DNA of 63,040 nt from Bacillota bacterium (GCA_012523545.1 JAAYIH010000042.1:1-63040); one strand, 5' to 3'; counted from the stretch's first letter, positions 9,120 through 17,612 are shown. Notes: a model not told the origin generated them from the sequence alone. Numbers and translations: made by a program.

Positions 9120-10850
9120 ATGGACAAACAAGTGCTGATCAGCGTCGGGCCCTTGAGCAGAAACAGTCAGTGGCACCTGTTGGCAGCCGATGCGCTGGCC
9201 AGGCTTAAGCGGCTGCTGGGAGATGATGTCCGTTTCCGGGCCCGGGACGCGGAATTCGCTCAGGTATTTAAGCTGGAGTACGACGGAGAGTCGCAGAATA
9301 TTGCGGGCCTGCAGTTTCTCAGCCAGTTAATATTCCGTTTGCAACAGTCAGGCAATGTCTACCTCAAGACAGCCAGGTGCCACGTATGCAAAGAGTGCGG
9401 CCACCCCTCGACCAGCCAGTCCTGTTCCTTTTGCGGCGGCGAACTGGAGCTGATGGAAAGGGACTGCTACTTTCTGCGCATACGCCGTCAGGCCGGGGCG
9501 ATAGAAACCATGTTGCGCTCCGACTTTGTACTGCCTGTACACAGCCGCAACGACCTGCTCAATCTCTGGAACAGTTACAGCGGTGATGACGTCCTGATGG
9601 CCCTGGCGGTTTCCAGAGGCGAGAAAGAGTACCTGCCGACAGAATGGCTGCAGGAATTGGCGGAAATACTGGCTGCGTGCAAATATTTCGGGGATGAGAA
9701 AGCTTTTCCCCGGTTGTGGCCCGAGGCCTACATTTTTATTGCCCGGGAATATGCCCACTACATTTTTTACTGGTGGGGAGTAATATCCTCTCTGCACCTG
9801 CCGCGGCCGGGCGGGCTGATATGCCATGCCGGCATGGAGTTCCTGGACAGAAAGGGCAATGCCGTCAGCCCGTTGCTCTTGGCCAAAAACTACGGCTACC
9901 AGGGACTCAGGTATTTTATGCTGGGTGCCAAAACAGGCGCCGGGGAAAACATTTTTGAAGAGGAAAAAGTAATTCAAAAGATTAACCTGGATTTGGCCAA
10001 TGAATTGGGCAACCTGGTTTCCCGTGTCATTGCCATGGTGTATCGCTTTGGGCAGGGGCTGGTGCCGGCGCCGGATATTTTAACCCGGCAGACTGAGGAT
10101 CTGGACTTGCGGGAAAGCGCCCTGGCGTTGCCTGGCAAGGTGAGGGCCAATATTGAAAACCAGGAGCTCCATTTGGCCGTCGCTGCCCTGAAAAACTTTA
10201 TCGGGAAAACCAACCGTTTCATTGAGGTTACCGGACCCTGGCAGCTGGCAGATTACCCCGAGGAGCAAGCGCGGCTGAATACAGTGTTATACAGCCTCTG
10301 TGAAGCGTTGCGGTTTTTGGCTGTGGCTTTGCAGCCATTATTGCCCGAGGCCTCCGGCAGCATTTTTCAGCAGTTGGGCATCGACGGCAACGGCGAGGTA
10401 ACTTCATGGCAATCCCTGGCCCGGTGGGGGATTATGCCTGTAGGCTCCAGGGTAACGGAGCAAACGGTCCTGTTCCCGCGCATTGTTCCCTATGGGGGGA
10501 CGGGGCCTGAGCACGAGCTGATCATGCGGGAAGAACTGGCCAGATTTAAAATAGTAGCTGCCCGGATTGTGTCGGCCGAGCTCCTCCCCGAGTATGAGGG
10601 TTATTACCAAATGATCTTATATGACGGCCGCCAGCGCTTTCGGGTGCTGGCCCCGGCGGCCCATTCCTATACGCCGGAATACCTGTCCGGAAAAAAGGTG
10701 GCGCTGATTGCCAACCTGCATCCCAAAAAAATTATGGATTACACCAGCGAAGGTGAAGTGCTGACAGTTGAAACAGAGACCGGCGCCCTGGACTTGCTGT
10801 TTTTGCCCGACGACTGCCCCGAAGGGAGCAAGATACTGTGCCTGAATTGA
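9120..10850 (+). CDS. Methionyl-tRNA synthetase-like protein lacking both catalytic signatures
   Basis: A 576-residue protein that follows bacterial MetRS from end to end. It has a Rossmann-type segment AADALARLKRLLGDDVRF (22-39), a zinc knuckle with cysteines near 87, 90, 93, 103 and 106, helical anticodon-binding features (NRFIEVTGPW) and a C-terminal OB-fold tRNA-binding domain (about 470-576, with KKVALIANLHPKKI). By alignment the ATP-binding HIGH is SRNS (13-16), KMSKS is EFLDR (240-244) and TDEHG is degenerate (RDAEF). Aminoacylation is therefore unlikely; tRNA binding may persist. It sits exactly where metS lies in Bacillus, before tatD. The reading frame is intact, so it is not simple decay. 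ATG 9120 has GGAGGT nine bases upstream; TTG 9117 is the alternative. A true MetRS must exist elsewhere. Confidence 0.85.
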   Translation: MDKQVLISVGPLSRNSQWHLLAADALARLKRLLGDDVRFRARDAEFAQVFKLEYDGESQNIAGLQFLSQLIFRLQQSGNVYLKTARCHVCKECGHPSTSQSCSFCGGELELMERDCYFLRIRRQAGAIETMLRSDFVLPVHSRNDLLNLWNSYSGDDVLMALAVSRGEKEYLPTEWLQELAEILAACKYFGDEKAFPRLWPEAYIFIAREYAHYIFYWWGVISSLHLPRPGGLICHAGMEFLDRKGNAVSPLLLAKNYGYQGLRYFMLGAKTGAGENIFEEEKVIQKINLDLANELGNLVSRVIAMVYRFGQGLVPAPDILTRQTEDLDLRESALALPGKVRANIENQELHLAVAALKNFIGKTNRFIEVTGPWQLADYPEEQARLNTVLYSLCEALRFLAVALQPLLPEASGSIFQQLGIDGNGEVTSWQSLARWGIMPVGSRVTEQTVLFPRIVPYGGTGPEHELIMREELARFKIVAARIVSAELLPEYEGYYQMILYDGRQRFRVLAPAAHSYTPEYLSGKKVALIANLHPKKIMDYTSEGEVLTVETETGALDLLFLPDDCPEGSKILCLN

Positions 10851-11614
10851 TTGACACCCACGTCCATTTGGACGACGCCAGACTTATTAAGGACCTGGAT
10901 CTGATTTTGGCCCGGGCCCGGGAAAAGGGCGTTACAAAGATGATCAACATTGGCCACGATATGGAATCCAGCCGTTCCTCGGTGCATCTTGCCCGGACTT
11001 ACGGCAACATTTGGGCCGCTGTGGGTATTCACCCCCATTCTGCCCGGGATGCGCGGGAAGCGGATTTTCATCTGCTGGAGGAACTGGCCCGCGAGGACAA
11101 GGTAGTCGCTATAGGGGAGATTGGTCTGGATTACCATTATGATTTTTCTCCCCGGCCTGTTCAGCGGGAGGTCTTCCAACGGCAGCTGGAAATGTCGATA
11201 CGCTTAGGCTTGCCGGTGGTAATCCATCAGCGGGAAGCGGTCCGGGATACCCTGGACATCTTGCAGGAGTATGCCCCTCTCCCGTACGGCGGCGTAATGC
11301 ACTGTTTTTCCGGCACGGTGGATATCATGGAACAGTGCCTGGAGCTGGGTTTGGTCATTGGCCTGGGCGGTACCGTGACCTTTAAAAATGCCCGTGAAAC
11401 CAAGGCCGTAGCCGCCGCCGTCCCCCTGGACAAGCTGGTACTGGAGACAGACTGTCCCTACTTGGCGCCCCACCCATTCAGGGGCAAAGTCAATCAGCCG
11501 GGATACCTGCCTCTGGTGGCCGCGGAAATCGCCCGCCTCAAGGGGGTACCCCTGGACCGGCTTATAGCTGCCTGTGCCGCCACTGCCAGGAACCTGTTCC
11601 AATTGCCCGCATAA
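10838..11614 (+). CDS. tatD: TatD family metal-dependent hydrolase
   Basis: A 258-residue TIM-barrel hydrolase with the metal ligands IDTHVHLDD (N-terminus), GEIGLDYHYD, the HQR and HCFSG histidines, and ETDCPYLAPHP. TatD proteins are 3'-5' DNA/RNA exonucleases. GTG 10838 follows GAAGGGAGC and overlaps the upstream gene by 13 bases, so its expression is tied to the MetRS-like gene. It corresponds to yabD. Confidence 0.94.
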   Translation: MPELIDTHVHLDDARLIKDLDLILARAREKGVTKMINIGHDMESSRSSVHLARTYGNIWAAVGIHPHSARDAREADFHLLEELAREDKVVAIGEIGLDYHYDFSPRPVQREVFQRQLEMSIRLGLPVVIHQREAVRDTLDILQEYAPLPYGGVMHCFSGTVDIMEQCLELGLVIGLGGTVTFKNARETKAVAAAVPLDKLVLETDCPYLAPHPFRGKVNQPGYLPLVAAEIARLKGVPLDRLIAACAATARNLFQLPA

Positions 11615-11656
11615 ATCCGCCTCCGCCTGGCAACAATAAGAGCTGGGAGGCAATAA

Positions 11657-11685
11657 TTGACAGCCATGCCATATTTAACTACAAT
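11657..11685 (+). promoter_or_regulatory. SigA promoter of the 3D-domain protein gene
   Basis: TTGACA at 11657-11662, a 17-base spacer and TACAAT at 11680-11685, about 40 bases before the start codon. Confidence 0.75.
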
Positions 11686-11724
11686 AGGGTATGCCCAATG
11701 GGTTGGCACAGGGGAGGTACAGTT

Positions 11725-12843
11725 ATGCGTTCTATATTTTCCTCCGGCGCCAAAGTCTTTAAGGTATTAGCCTTTTCGGCCTTGGCCATGATTTTGGCAG
11801 GCTTGTCCCTTTTCTATTTTTCTGCCTTCAAATGGGTTACAGTCTACGCAGAAGGCGATGTTTACCGACAACTGACCTTTGCCAAAAGCGTTGAGGAAGT
11901 TCTGGAAGAAATGGGTTTCCAGCTGAGGGAAGAAGATTATGTCTATCCGCCCAGGGAACAGGCATTGCAACGGGTGACGGGAATTGCCCTGGTTAAAGCC
12001 AAACCGTACACCGTTGTTCACGACGGAAAGGTAACGGAGACCTGGGCTGTAGCCGCCAAAGTGGCGGATGTGTTGGTGTATGCCGGGGTAAAATGGCATC
12101 CCCAGGACATTATTTTGCCGCCGCTGGAAAGTCCGCCGCCGGCAGATAAAAATATTGCCGTTGTGCGCGTTACCACGGAAATTATCGAGGAAGAAATTGT
12201 GTTGCCCCACGTTGCGCTTCGCGTTCCCAACAATTCCATGTACCGGGGACAAGAAAGGACAGTCCAGGCGGGGCATGACGGCAAAATGGTCAACACCGTT
12301 GAGCTGGTGTACCATGACGACGAAGTGATGGAACGCACCGTCCTGAACAGCGAGGTCGTCCGCGAAGCCCGGGACACCATTGTGGAGTATGGCACCATCT
12401 CGACCATCAGCCGCGGGGGGTACAAGATAGCAATCAAGTACGCCGTGGATACAAGGGCAACCGCCTATTGCCCCGGCACGCCGGGTTCAGGTTGTCCTTT
12501 GGATGCCAGAGGCCATTCAAAATGTACTGGCCGGTATAACAACGGGTACACCGCCACCGGCCGGCCGGCCAGAGAGGGAAAAGGCACCCGGGAAAACCCG
12601 TACATAATTGCCGTGGATCCCGAGGTGATTCCTTTAAATTCTTTGGTCTACCTGAGCTTTAAAGGCGGCAGCATTTCCTGGTATGGGCACACAATTAAAG
12701 ACGGGTTTGCCATTGCTGCCGATACCGGCAGCGCGATCAAAGGCAACAAAATCGACATATTATTTGACAACCATTGGGTAGCTTGGCATTTTGGCAACAG
12801 GTCTGTGCGCGTTTTTGTGGTAGAGAAGGTACAGGCCGAATAA
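11725..12843 (+). CDS. Cell-wall protein with DUF348, G5 and 3D domains (YabE-like)
   Basis: A 372-residue exported protein: an N-terminal membrane anchor (about residues 10-32), two DUF348 repeats (about 35-75 and 90-135), a G5 domain (about 145-225) and a C-terminal 3D domain. The 3D domain shows the catalytic-type aspartates in VDPEVIPLNS, AADTGSAI and KIDILF, like the Sps/Rpf-stationary-phase family of lytic transglycosylases. It probably trims peptidoglycan outside the membrane. It occupies the yabE position. ATG 11725 follows GGGGAGG by six bases. A terminator follows. Confidence 0.92.
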   Translation: MRSIFSSGAKVFKVLAFSALAMILAGLSLFYFSAFKWVTVYAEGDVYRQLTFAKSVEEVLEEMGFQLREEDYVYPPREQALQRVTGIALVKAKPYTVVHDGKVTETWAVAAKVADVLVYAGVKWHPQDIILPPLESPPPADKNIAVVRVTTEIIEEEIVLPHVALRVPNNSMYRGQERTVQAGHDGKMVNTVELVYHDDEVMERTVLNSEVVREARDTIVEYGTISTISRGGYKIAIKYAVDTRATAYCPGTPGSGCPLDARGHSKCTGRYNNGYTATGRPAREGKGTRENPYIIAVDPEVIPLNSLVYLSFKGGSISWYGHTIKDGFAIAADTGSAIKGNKIDILFDNHWVAWHFGNRSVRVFVVEKVQAE

Positions 12844-12850
12844 AGAAAGC

Positions 12851-12875
12851 GGGACAGGGGAACCTGTCCCTTTTC
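12851..12875 (+). terminator. Terminator after the 3D-domain gene
   Basis: GGGACAGG (12851-12858) pairs with CCTGTCCC (12863-12870) across GGAA, then TTTT. The T run is short. Confidence 0.7.
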
Positions 12876-12889
12876 AGGTGGTGGACATA

Positions 12890-13483
12890 ATGAAGGAACT
12901 GATTGTCGTCGAAGGGGTAAAAGACGCCCAGGCGGTTAAACGGGCTTTTCCCGAAGCAGATGTTTTCATCACCCATGGCTGGGGGCTCAGCCAAAAAGAC
13001 ATTGAGCTGTTGCAGGAGGCCAATCGGCGGCGCGGCGTCATTATTTTTACTGACCCCGATCGGGCCGGAGAAACAATCCGGCGGCGCTTAAATGCTCTCT
13101 TGCCCGGATGCCGCCATGCCTTTATCCCCAGGAGCAAAGCTTACAAAAAGGGCAAAGTTGGCGTCGAAGCGGCGGCCAGCGAGGATGTGCGCAACGCCCT
13201 GGCCCGGGTGCGTACCCCCGGACACCAGGACAGGGTGTTTGGCATGGAGGATTTGCTTGCCCATGGCCTTTGCGGGTTGCCCGGGGCTGCCGCCCGCCGC
13301 AGGCGACTGGGCGAGATCCTGTCCATCGGCTATGGAAACAGCAAGAACTTTTTATGGCGCCTGAATTCATTCGGCATCAGCCGCGCCGAATTCCGCAGGG
13401 CGCTGGAGCAAATGGAGGCTGAGCGGAATGGACCTGACCCGACCCGGTCAAATAGCCCGGCTTCTGCAACAATACGGCATTAA
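12890..13483 (+). CDS. rnmV: Ribonuclease M5
   Basis: A 197-residue TOPRIM nuclease that matures 5S rRNA. TOPRIM motifs are IVVEGVKDAQAV (glutamate near residue 8) and the acidic TDPDRAGE. ATG 12890 lies behind AGGTGG. The C-terminal tail runs 56 bases into rsmA, longer than the usual slight overlap, and its last 20 residues look like low-constraint sequence. The rnmV-rsmA order is standard. Confidence 0.93.
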   Translation: MKELIVVEGVKDAQAVKRAFPEADVFITHGWGLSQKDIELLQEANRRRGVIIFTDPDRAGETIRRRLNALLPGCRHAFIPRSKAYKKGKVGVEAAASEDVRNALARVRTPGHQDRVFGMEDLLAHGLCGLPGAAARRRRLGEILSIGYGNSKNFLWRLNSFGISRAEFRRALEQMEAERNGPDPTRSNSPASATIRH

Positions 13484-14264
13484 AGTGCGCAAGGCATGGG
13501 GCCAGAACTTTATAATCAACCGGGAAATCGTGGACAGAATAGTGTCTGCAGCGGAGCTCACCGGAACGGAAACGGTGCTGGAAATTGGTCCGGGGCTGGG
13601 AACGATGACCGAGTTGCTGTTGCAAAAGGCGGGCAGAGTCATTGCCGTGGAGATCGACCCGTTGCTTTGCCGGGTGCTGAGGGAGCGCATTTCTCATCCC
13701 CGCTTTCAGCTCATTGAAGGCGACGCCCTGAACCAACAGTTCAGCAGTCTGGCAGCGGGGCCATACGTCGTGGTGGCCAACTTGCCTTATTATATAACCA
13801 GTCCCATTATTACCAAGCTGATTGAAGAAGAAAACCCGCCTCAAACCGTTGTCGTTCTGGTCCAACTGGAAGTGGCGCAACGGTTGACCGCTGCGCCGGG
13901 GACTCAACAGTACGGCTCCATAAGCGCCTATGTGCAGTATCATTACGATGTGGAAATGCTGTTCAGGGTGGGCGCCGGGAACTTTTTCCCGCCGCCCAGG
14001 GTGGATTCCGCCGTAGTCAGAATGCGGCGGCAGTGTACCGGTCAACGGCCAAAAAACGAGCAACTGCTGTTTCGGTTAATCAGAATCGCCTTTTCCCAGC
14101 GCCGCAAAATGCTCAAAGGACTGGTGGCCAAGGAAATGGGCATAGATCCCAAACAGGTCGAGGCCGCCCTGGTTGCGACAGGATTGCCGGCGGATGTCCG
14201 GGGCGAGAAATTAACCGTGACAGACTTCATCAACCTGGCAGACCGTTTGGAGGATTGGGCATGA
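13428..14264 (+). CDS. rsmA: 16S rRNA dimethyladenosine transferase
   Basis: A 278-residue SAM methyltransferase (KsgA) that dimethylates A1518 and A1519. Motifs are GQNFIINREIVDRIV, LEIGPGLGTMTE (SAM loop) and the catalytic NLPYYITSPII. ATG 13428 has GGAGG nine bases upstream, inside rnmV. The end joins the next gene through an ATGA overlap. Confidence 0.96.
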   Translation: MDLTRPGQIARLLQQYGIKVRKAWGQNFIINREIVDRIVSAAELTGTETVLEIGPGLGTMTELLLQKAGRVIAVEIDPLLCRVLRERISHPRFQLIEGDALNQQFSSLAAGPYVVVANLPYYITSPIITKLIEEENPPQTVVVLVQLEVAQRLTAAPGTQQYGSISAYVQYHYDVEMLFRVGAGNFFPPPRVDSAVVRMRRQCTGQRPKNEQLLFRLIRIAFSQRRKMLKGLVAKEMGIDPKQVEAALVATGLPADVRGEKLTVTDFINLADRLEDWA

Positions 14265-14734
14265 AATTTGTCAGCCCCAGCTCGGGCCCCATGGATTTAA
14301 AAAAAGTGTTCAACGCCATTGCCCAGTACATTAAAGAAAATCCCGAAGATGAATACCGTTTAATGATCGGCACCGATTCCCGCGTGCGCCAGCACACAGT
14401 CTTTGTCACTGCAATAATAATTCATCGGGTCGGCAAAGGCGGCAAGTACTTTTACTGCAAGCAGCGGCACCGTCCCATGGACAGCCTGAGGCAAAGGATG
14501 TATTTCGAGACGTCCCTCAGCCTGGAAGTGGCGGCCCGGCTCACTGCCATGCTGGCCGAGGCTGAGCTGGATGACCTGCGTTTGGAAATCCACCTGGATA
14601 TAGGCCCTTGCGGCGAAACCAAGAGCCTGATTCGGGAATTGGTGGGTATGGTGATGGGCAGCGGTTTTGCTGCCAGGATAAAGCCGCATTCCATCGGCGC
14701 TTCCAAGGTGGCGGATAAACACACCAGAGGATGA
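14261..14734 (+). CDS. RNase H-like YkuK family protein (DUF458)
   Basis: A 157-residue protein with the RNase H-like pattern YRLMIGTDSRVR near the start and HLDIGPCGETKSLIREL, the two conserved blocks of the YkuK/DUF458 family. The biochemical role of this family is not established. The start ATG overlaps the rsmA stop (ATGA). In B. subtilis, from memory, ykuK is elsewhere, so its place between rsmA and yabG is lineage-specific. Confidence 0.85.
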   Translation: MKFVSPSSGPMDLKKVFNAIAQYIKENPEDEYRLMIGTDSRVRQHTVFVTAIIIHRVGKGGKYFYCKQRHRPMDSLRQRMYFETSLSLEVAARLTAMLAEAELDDLRLEIHLDIGPCGETKSLIRELVGMVMGSGFAARIKPHSIGASKVADKHTRG

Positions 14735-14745
14735 AATGTCTATCC

Positions 14746-14772
14746 ACCCTTCCTCCGCCGTTTCATATGCTG
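14746..14772 (+). promoter_or_regulatory. Candidate SigK promoter of yabG, with hairpin
   Basis: AC at 14746-14747, 16 bases, then CATATGCTG at 14764-14772, against the SigK pattern AC-N16-CATAnnnTA (one mismatch). GTTTCA/TGAAAC (14760-14776) forms an inverted repeat just before the ribosome site. The predicted leader would be very short (about 12 bases), which lowers confidence. yabG is SigK-dependent in B. subtilis. Confidence 0.35.
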
Positions 14773-14789
14773 AAACAGGAGGAGTTGAG

Positions 14790-15641
14790 ATGGACATCAA
14801 AAAAGGAGATATCGTACTGAGGCTGTCTTACGGCAAAGACGTTTTCTTTAAGGTAGAGTCCATTGATATCAAAACCCAGACGGCAAACCTCAAAGGCATC
14901 GATGTCAGATTGTGCGCAGACGCCCCCTTGTCGGACCTGACCAAACCGGGGATTGCAGAGCTGGCCAACTACAGGGCCCGGTCGCTGCGTCTGCGCGTGG
15001 AGCTGGTAAATCGCGCCTTGCGCTATTCCAGGAGTGTGCGCAACGGCAGTAAAAAAAAATCCTCTCCTGACTACATGAATATCCCCGGGCGCATTTTGCA
15101 CCTGGACGGGGATTTGGAATACATGTCGGCGTGCCGCAAAGCATATGAAGAGCTCGAACTGGTCAACCATTGCTTCCACATTCAGGAACAAGAGCAACCC
15201 AGGCACGTCGAAGCGCTGCTGAGAGAATACAAACCGGATATCCTGGTAATTACAGGTCATGATGGCATGGTCAAAGACGCCCGCACCCGGGACGGCGTTG
15301 ACAACTACCATAATTCCAGGCACTTTATCGCTGCCGTTGTCAGGGCCCGGGCATACCAGCCCAGCAAAGATGACCTGGTAATATTTGCCGGCGCCTGCCA
15401 GTCCTGGTATCAAGGTCTTATCAACGCCGGGGCCAACTTTGCCAGTTCCCCCGAGCGCGTGCTGATTCATTGCCTTGACCCCGTGCTGGTCGTGGAAAAA
15501 GTCGCCTATACTCCCATCACCAAAACGGTAAGCATTTACGATACGCTGCAGCAAAGCGTCACCGGCCTGAAAGGCGTCGGCGGCATCGAAACCCGGGGAC
15601 AATTCCGCCTGGGGTTGCCCAATTTGCCAAAAACTCCTTGA
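14790..15641 (+). CDS. yabG: Sporulation-specific protease YabG
   Basis: A 283-residue cysteine-protease-like protein that processes spore coat and morphogenetic proteins. Recognisable blocks are KKGDIVLRLSYGKDVFFKV at the N-terminus, DILVITGHDGMVKDAR and VIFAGACQSWYQGLINAGAN, with a candidate catalytic cysteine in GACQS and histidine in TGHDG. ATG 14790 follows AGGAGGAG by about five bases. It is in the standard position ahead of veg. Confidence 0.93.
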   Translation: MDIKKGDIVLRLSYGKDVFFKVESIDIKTQTANLKGIDVRLCADAPLSDLTKPGIAELANYRARSLRLRVELVNRALRYSRSVRNGSKKKSSPDYMNIPGRILHLDGDLEYMSACRKAYEELELVNHCFHIQEQEQPRHVEALLREYKPDILVITGHDGMVKDARTRDGVDNYHNSRHFIAAVVRARAYQPSKDDLVIFAGACQSWYQGLINAGANFASSPERVLIHCLDPVLVVEKVAYTPITKTVSIYDTLQQSVTGLKGVGGIETRGQFRLGLPNLPKTP

Positions 15642-15667
15642 CATTACCCGCGCTTTCCTGCTATAAT
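15638..15667 (+). promoter_or_regulatory. veg promoter 1 (SigA)
   Basis: TTGACA (15638-15643) overlaps the yabG stop codon; an 18-base spacer leads to TATAAT (15662-15667). Both hexamers are perfect. Confidence 0.85.
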
Positions 15668-15681
15668 TCATGTTTTTAAAT

Positions 15682-15710
15682 TTGACTTCAAGGGGCGACT
15701 GTGGTATAGT
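15682..15710 (+). promoter_or_regulatory. veg promoter 2 (SigA)
   Basis: TTGACT (15682-15687), 17 bases, TATAGT (15705-15710), closer to veg. Tandem strong promoters are also known at B. subtilis veg. Confidence 0.8.
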
Positions 15711-15740
15711 TTAGATATAATATTGCGTGGGGTGATGTTA

Positions 15741-16004
15741 TTGGCAGATATGAATACCTTGGCGATGATAAAACAAGATCTGGATAAATATATTGGCAAA
15801 GAAATCACCCTTAAAGCCAATCGCGGTCGCAAAAAGTCCATCGAGCGCAAAGGCATTCTGGAAAAGACTTACCCTGCACATTTCCTGGTCAGGCTGGACG
15901 AAACTTATTTTAACCGGAAAATGTCCTTCTCCTATGCCGACATTTTGACCAAGACAGTGGAAATCACCTTTGGTGACAAACTATATAAATGCAGTGCCTC
16001 ATAA
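15741..16004 (+). CDS. veg: Veg protein
   Basis: An 87-residue Veg homologue with the family core [19 protein letters not shown], then [10 protein letters not shown] and [12 protein letters not shown]. Veg stimulates biofilm matrix genes in B. subtilis by an unclear mechanism. TTG 15741 is chosen because GGGGTG lies six bases upstream; the ATG at 15735 falls in that spacing and abuts the ribosome site. Two strong promoters precede it and a terminator overlaps its stop codon, so it is monocistronic and probably abundant. Confidence 0.93.
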   Translation: MADMNTLAMIKQDLDKYIGKEITLKANRGRKKSIERKGILEKTYPAHFLVRLDETYFNRKMSFSYADILTKTVEITFGDKLYKCSAS

Positions 16005-16027
16005 CCGCCGCGGCGGTTTATTTTTTT
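16003..16027 (+). terminator. Terminator of veg
   Basis: A perfect 16-base palindrome AACCGCCGCGGCGGTT (16003-16018) runs into TTATTTTTTT and overlaps the veg stop codon. Confidence 0.85.
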
Positions 16028-16029
16028 GG

Positions 16030-16057
16030 GCATTTATCCTGCCCGTAAGCATATATT
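16030..16057 (+). promoter_or_regulatory. Candidate SigE promoter of sipL
   Basis: GCATTTA (16030-16036), 13 bases, then CATATATT (16050-16057), close to the SigE -10 CATACAnT (one mismatch); the -35 and spacing are imperfect. sipL is SigE-controlled in Clostridioides difficile. Confidence 0.4.
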
Positions 16058-16093
16058 ATTATATCTGAACACTACCGCGGGAGGGGTAAATCA

Positions 16094-17587
16094 ATGGCAA
16101 AGCCAGGCCTGGCCAAGATAAGCCGCCGGCGTTTTAATCTGGAAACGACGGTTTTCAGCGCTCAACAGGAAGTGACGGTACCCGCAGCTTTAAAGATACC
16201 GGTCGACACCCAGTACTTGTTGCAACCCTTGTTGGTTGTTCCCCGGGACAAAATTGCCGTGCAAAAGGGTGCCGGGAAAGTTCGGGTGCAAGGGCAGCTG
16301 ACTGGTTTCATCAGCTGTGTGGACAGCGAAGAAACGGCGCACACTTTCCCTTTGCAACCCTTGGAATTTGTAACGTCCTTTTCTGTTCCTGAGGCTGCTC
16401 CCGACGCCTGCTGGGAAGCTGACGTCGCGCTGGATGGCGTCGAGGTGGACAGGGGAGAAGGGGATACCGCCAATGTCACCGTTTACCTCACAGTTTCCCT
16501 GCGGGGAGCGCAACTGGCTGAAACAGAGCTGGTGACCGCCGCGTCGGGGGCGACATTGTCTGTCGAAACCAGAGGAATAAGACTCCAGAATATTATTGAG
16601 GAAAGAAAAGCAGAAAAGACGCTGTCTGTAAAGCTGTCCCACACCGAAGGCATCCCCGTGGCTGCGGATGTATGTGTAGCCAATTTAAGCTGGCAGGTGA
16701 CCGGCGGCAAGCTGGCGGCCCAGGGTACAGTCAAGGTCAAAGTTTACCGCTTGCAGGAAAAAGGCGGTGCGGTCGCCATTGCCCAGGGCGGCGAAGACTT
16801 CCAGTTTGAGCTGGATTTTGCCAGCACTGATGTGGCCGACTGCACATTGCAGTGTCTGCCCGCGCTCACCATTTTGGAGCCCGAGGCCCCGGAAGTGCTG
16901 GTGACGCTCAGATGCAAGGCAGTTGGATACAGAGAGGAGAGAGAGGAATATGTGGCCGGCGTCTCCGGCGCAGACAGCTTAAGCAGACGGATTTGCCTGC
17001 GCAACCGCATCGGGGAAAGCGAATACAAGCTTAACATAGAAGGCCAGGTTAGCTTTCCCAATCCTTCGGTCCAGATTAACCAGCTTTTGCCCAGGGTCAG
17101 GATCCTCGAAACACAGGCATTGGACGGCAGGGTGTTGATAAGGGGACTCTTGTCTTTGCATATTTATTACTCCGGCGAAGAAGGCCGGAACAAAGTCCTG
17201 GTGCAGGAAGAGGAGTTCAGCCATCACCTGGAACTGAGGGGTTGCGCAGCGGGATATACCGTCAGGGCGTGGGCCTGGCCGGAGAGCGGTTTCTGCACCG
17301 TGGAAGACTATTCTGTGCCAGTTATATTGCGCGTCGAAGCGGTTGAGGACGTGGAGTTTGACGCCGTCACCGACATACATGTGGTGGATCCTGGCTTCGT
17401 CCCCGTCAACGCCAGCGTGGTATTGTATATAGCCGGCAAGGAAGACAGTTTGTTCAGCATCGCCCGCAAGTTCAATGTCAGCCAGGAAATGCTGATGGAA
17501 TACAACGGCTTATCCAGTCCCGAAATCAGTTGCGGCCAAAAGCTGCTGGTGCCGGTCTACCAAATGAAATATAATGACAAGGTGTAG
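16094..17587 (+). CDS. sipL: SPOCS/DUF3794 spore coat morphogenetic protein with LysM (SipL-like)
   Basis: A 497-residue protein made of beta-rich DUF3794 (SPOCS) repeats (about residues 30-150, 165-290 and 310-430) and one C-terminal LysM domain (about 445-490; SLFSIARKFNVSQEMLMEYN, then GQKLLVPV). This matches clostridial SipL, which links SpoIVA to the coat and binds spore surface layers. Its neighbourhood (veg before it, ispE further on) fits SipL loci. ATG 16094 follows GGGAGGGG by about six bases. Domain calls are firm; orthology is likely. Confidence 0.87.
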   Translation: MAKPGLAKISRRRFNLETTVFSAQQEVTVPAALKIPVDTQYLLQPLLVVPRDKIAVQKGAGKVRVQGQLTGFISCVDSEETAHTFPLQPLEFVTSFSVPEAAPDACWEADVALDGVEVDRGEGDTANVTVYLTVSLRGAQLAETELVTAASGATLSVETRGIRLQNIIEERKAEKTLSVKLSHTEGIPVAADVCVANLSWQVTGGKLAAQGTVKVKVYRLQEKGGAVAIAQGGEDFQFELDFASTDVADCTLQCLPALTILEPEAPEVLVTLRCKAVGYREEREEYVAGVSGADSLSRRICLRNRIGESEYKLNIEGQVSFPNPSVQINQLLPRVRILETQALDGRVLIRGLLSLHIYYSGEEGRNKVLVQEEEFSHHLELRGCAAGYTVRAWAWPESGFCTVEDYSVPVILRVEAVEDVEFDAVTDIHVVDPGFVPVNASVVLYIAGKEDSLFSIARKFNVSQEMLMEYNGLSSPEISCGQKLLVPVYQMKYNDKV

Positions 17588-17612
17588 CGGCAAGCTGCAC
17601 CTTGTCGGCTTT
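17576..17612 (+). terminator. Terminator after sipL
   Basis: A 13-bp stem (GACAAGGTGTAGC / GCTGCACCTTGTC, one G-T pair) with a GGCAA loop spans the sipL stop codon; only a short T run follows. Confidence 0.65.
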
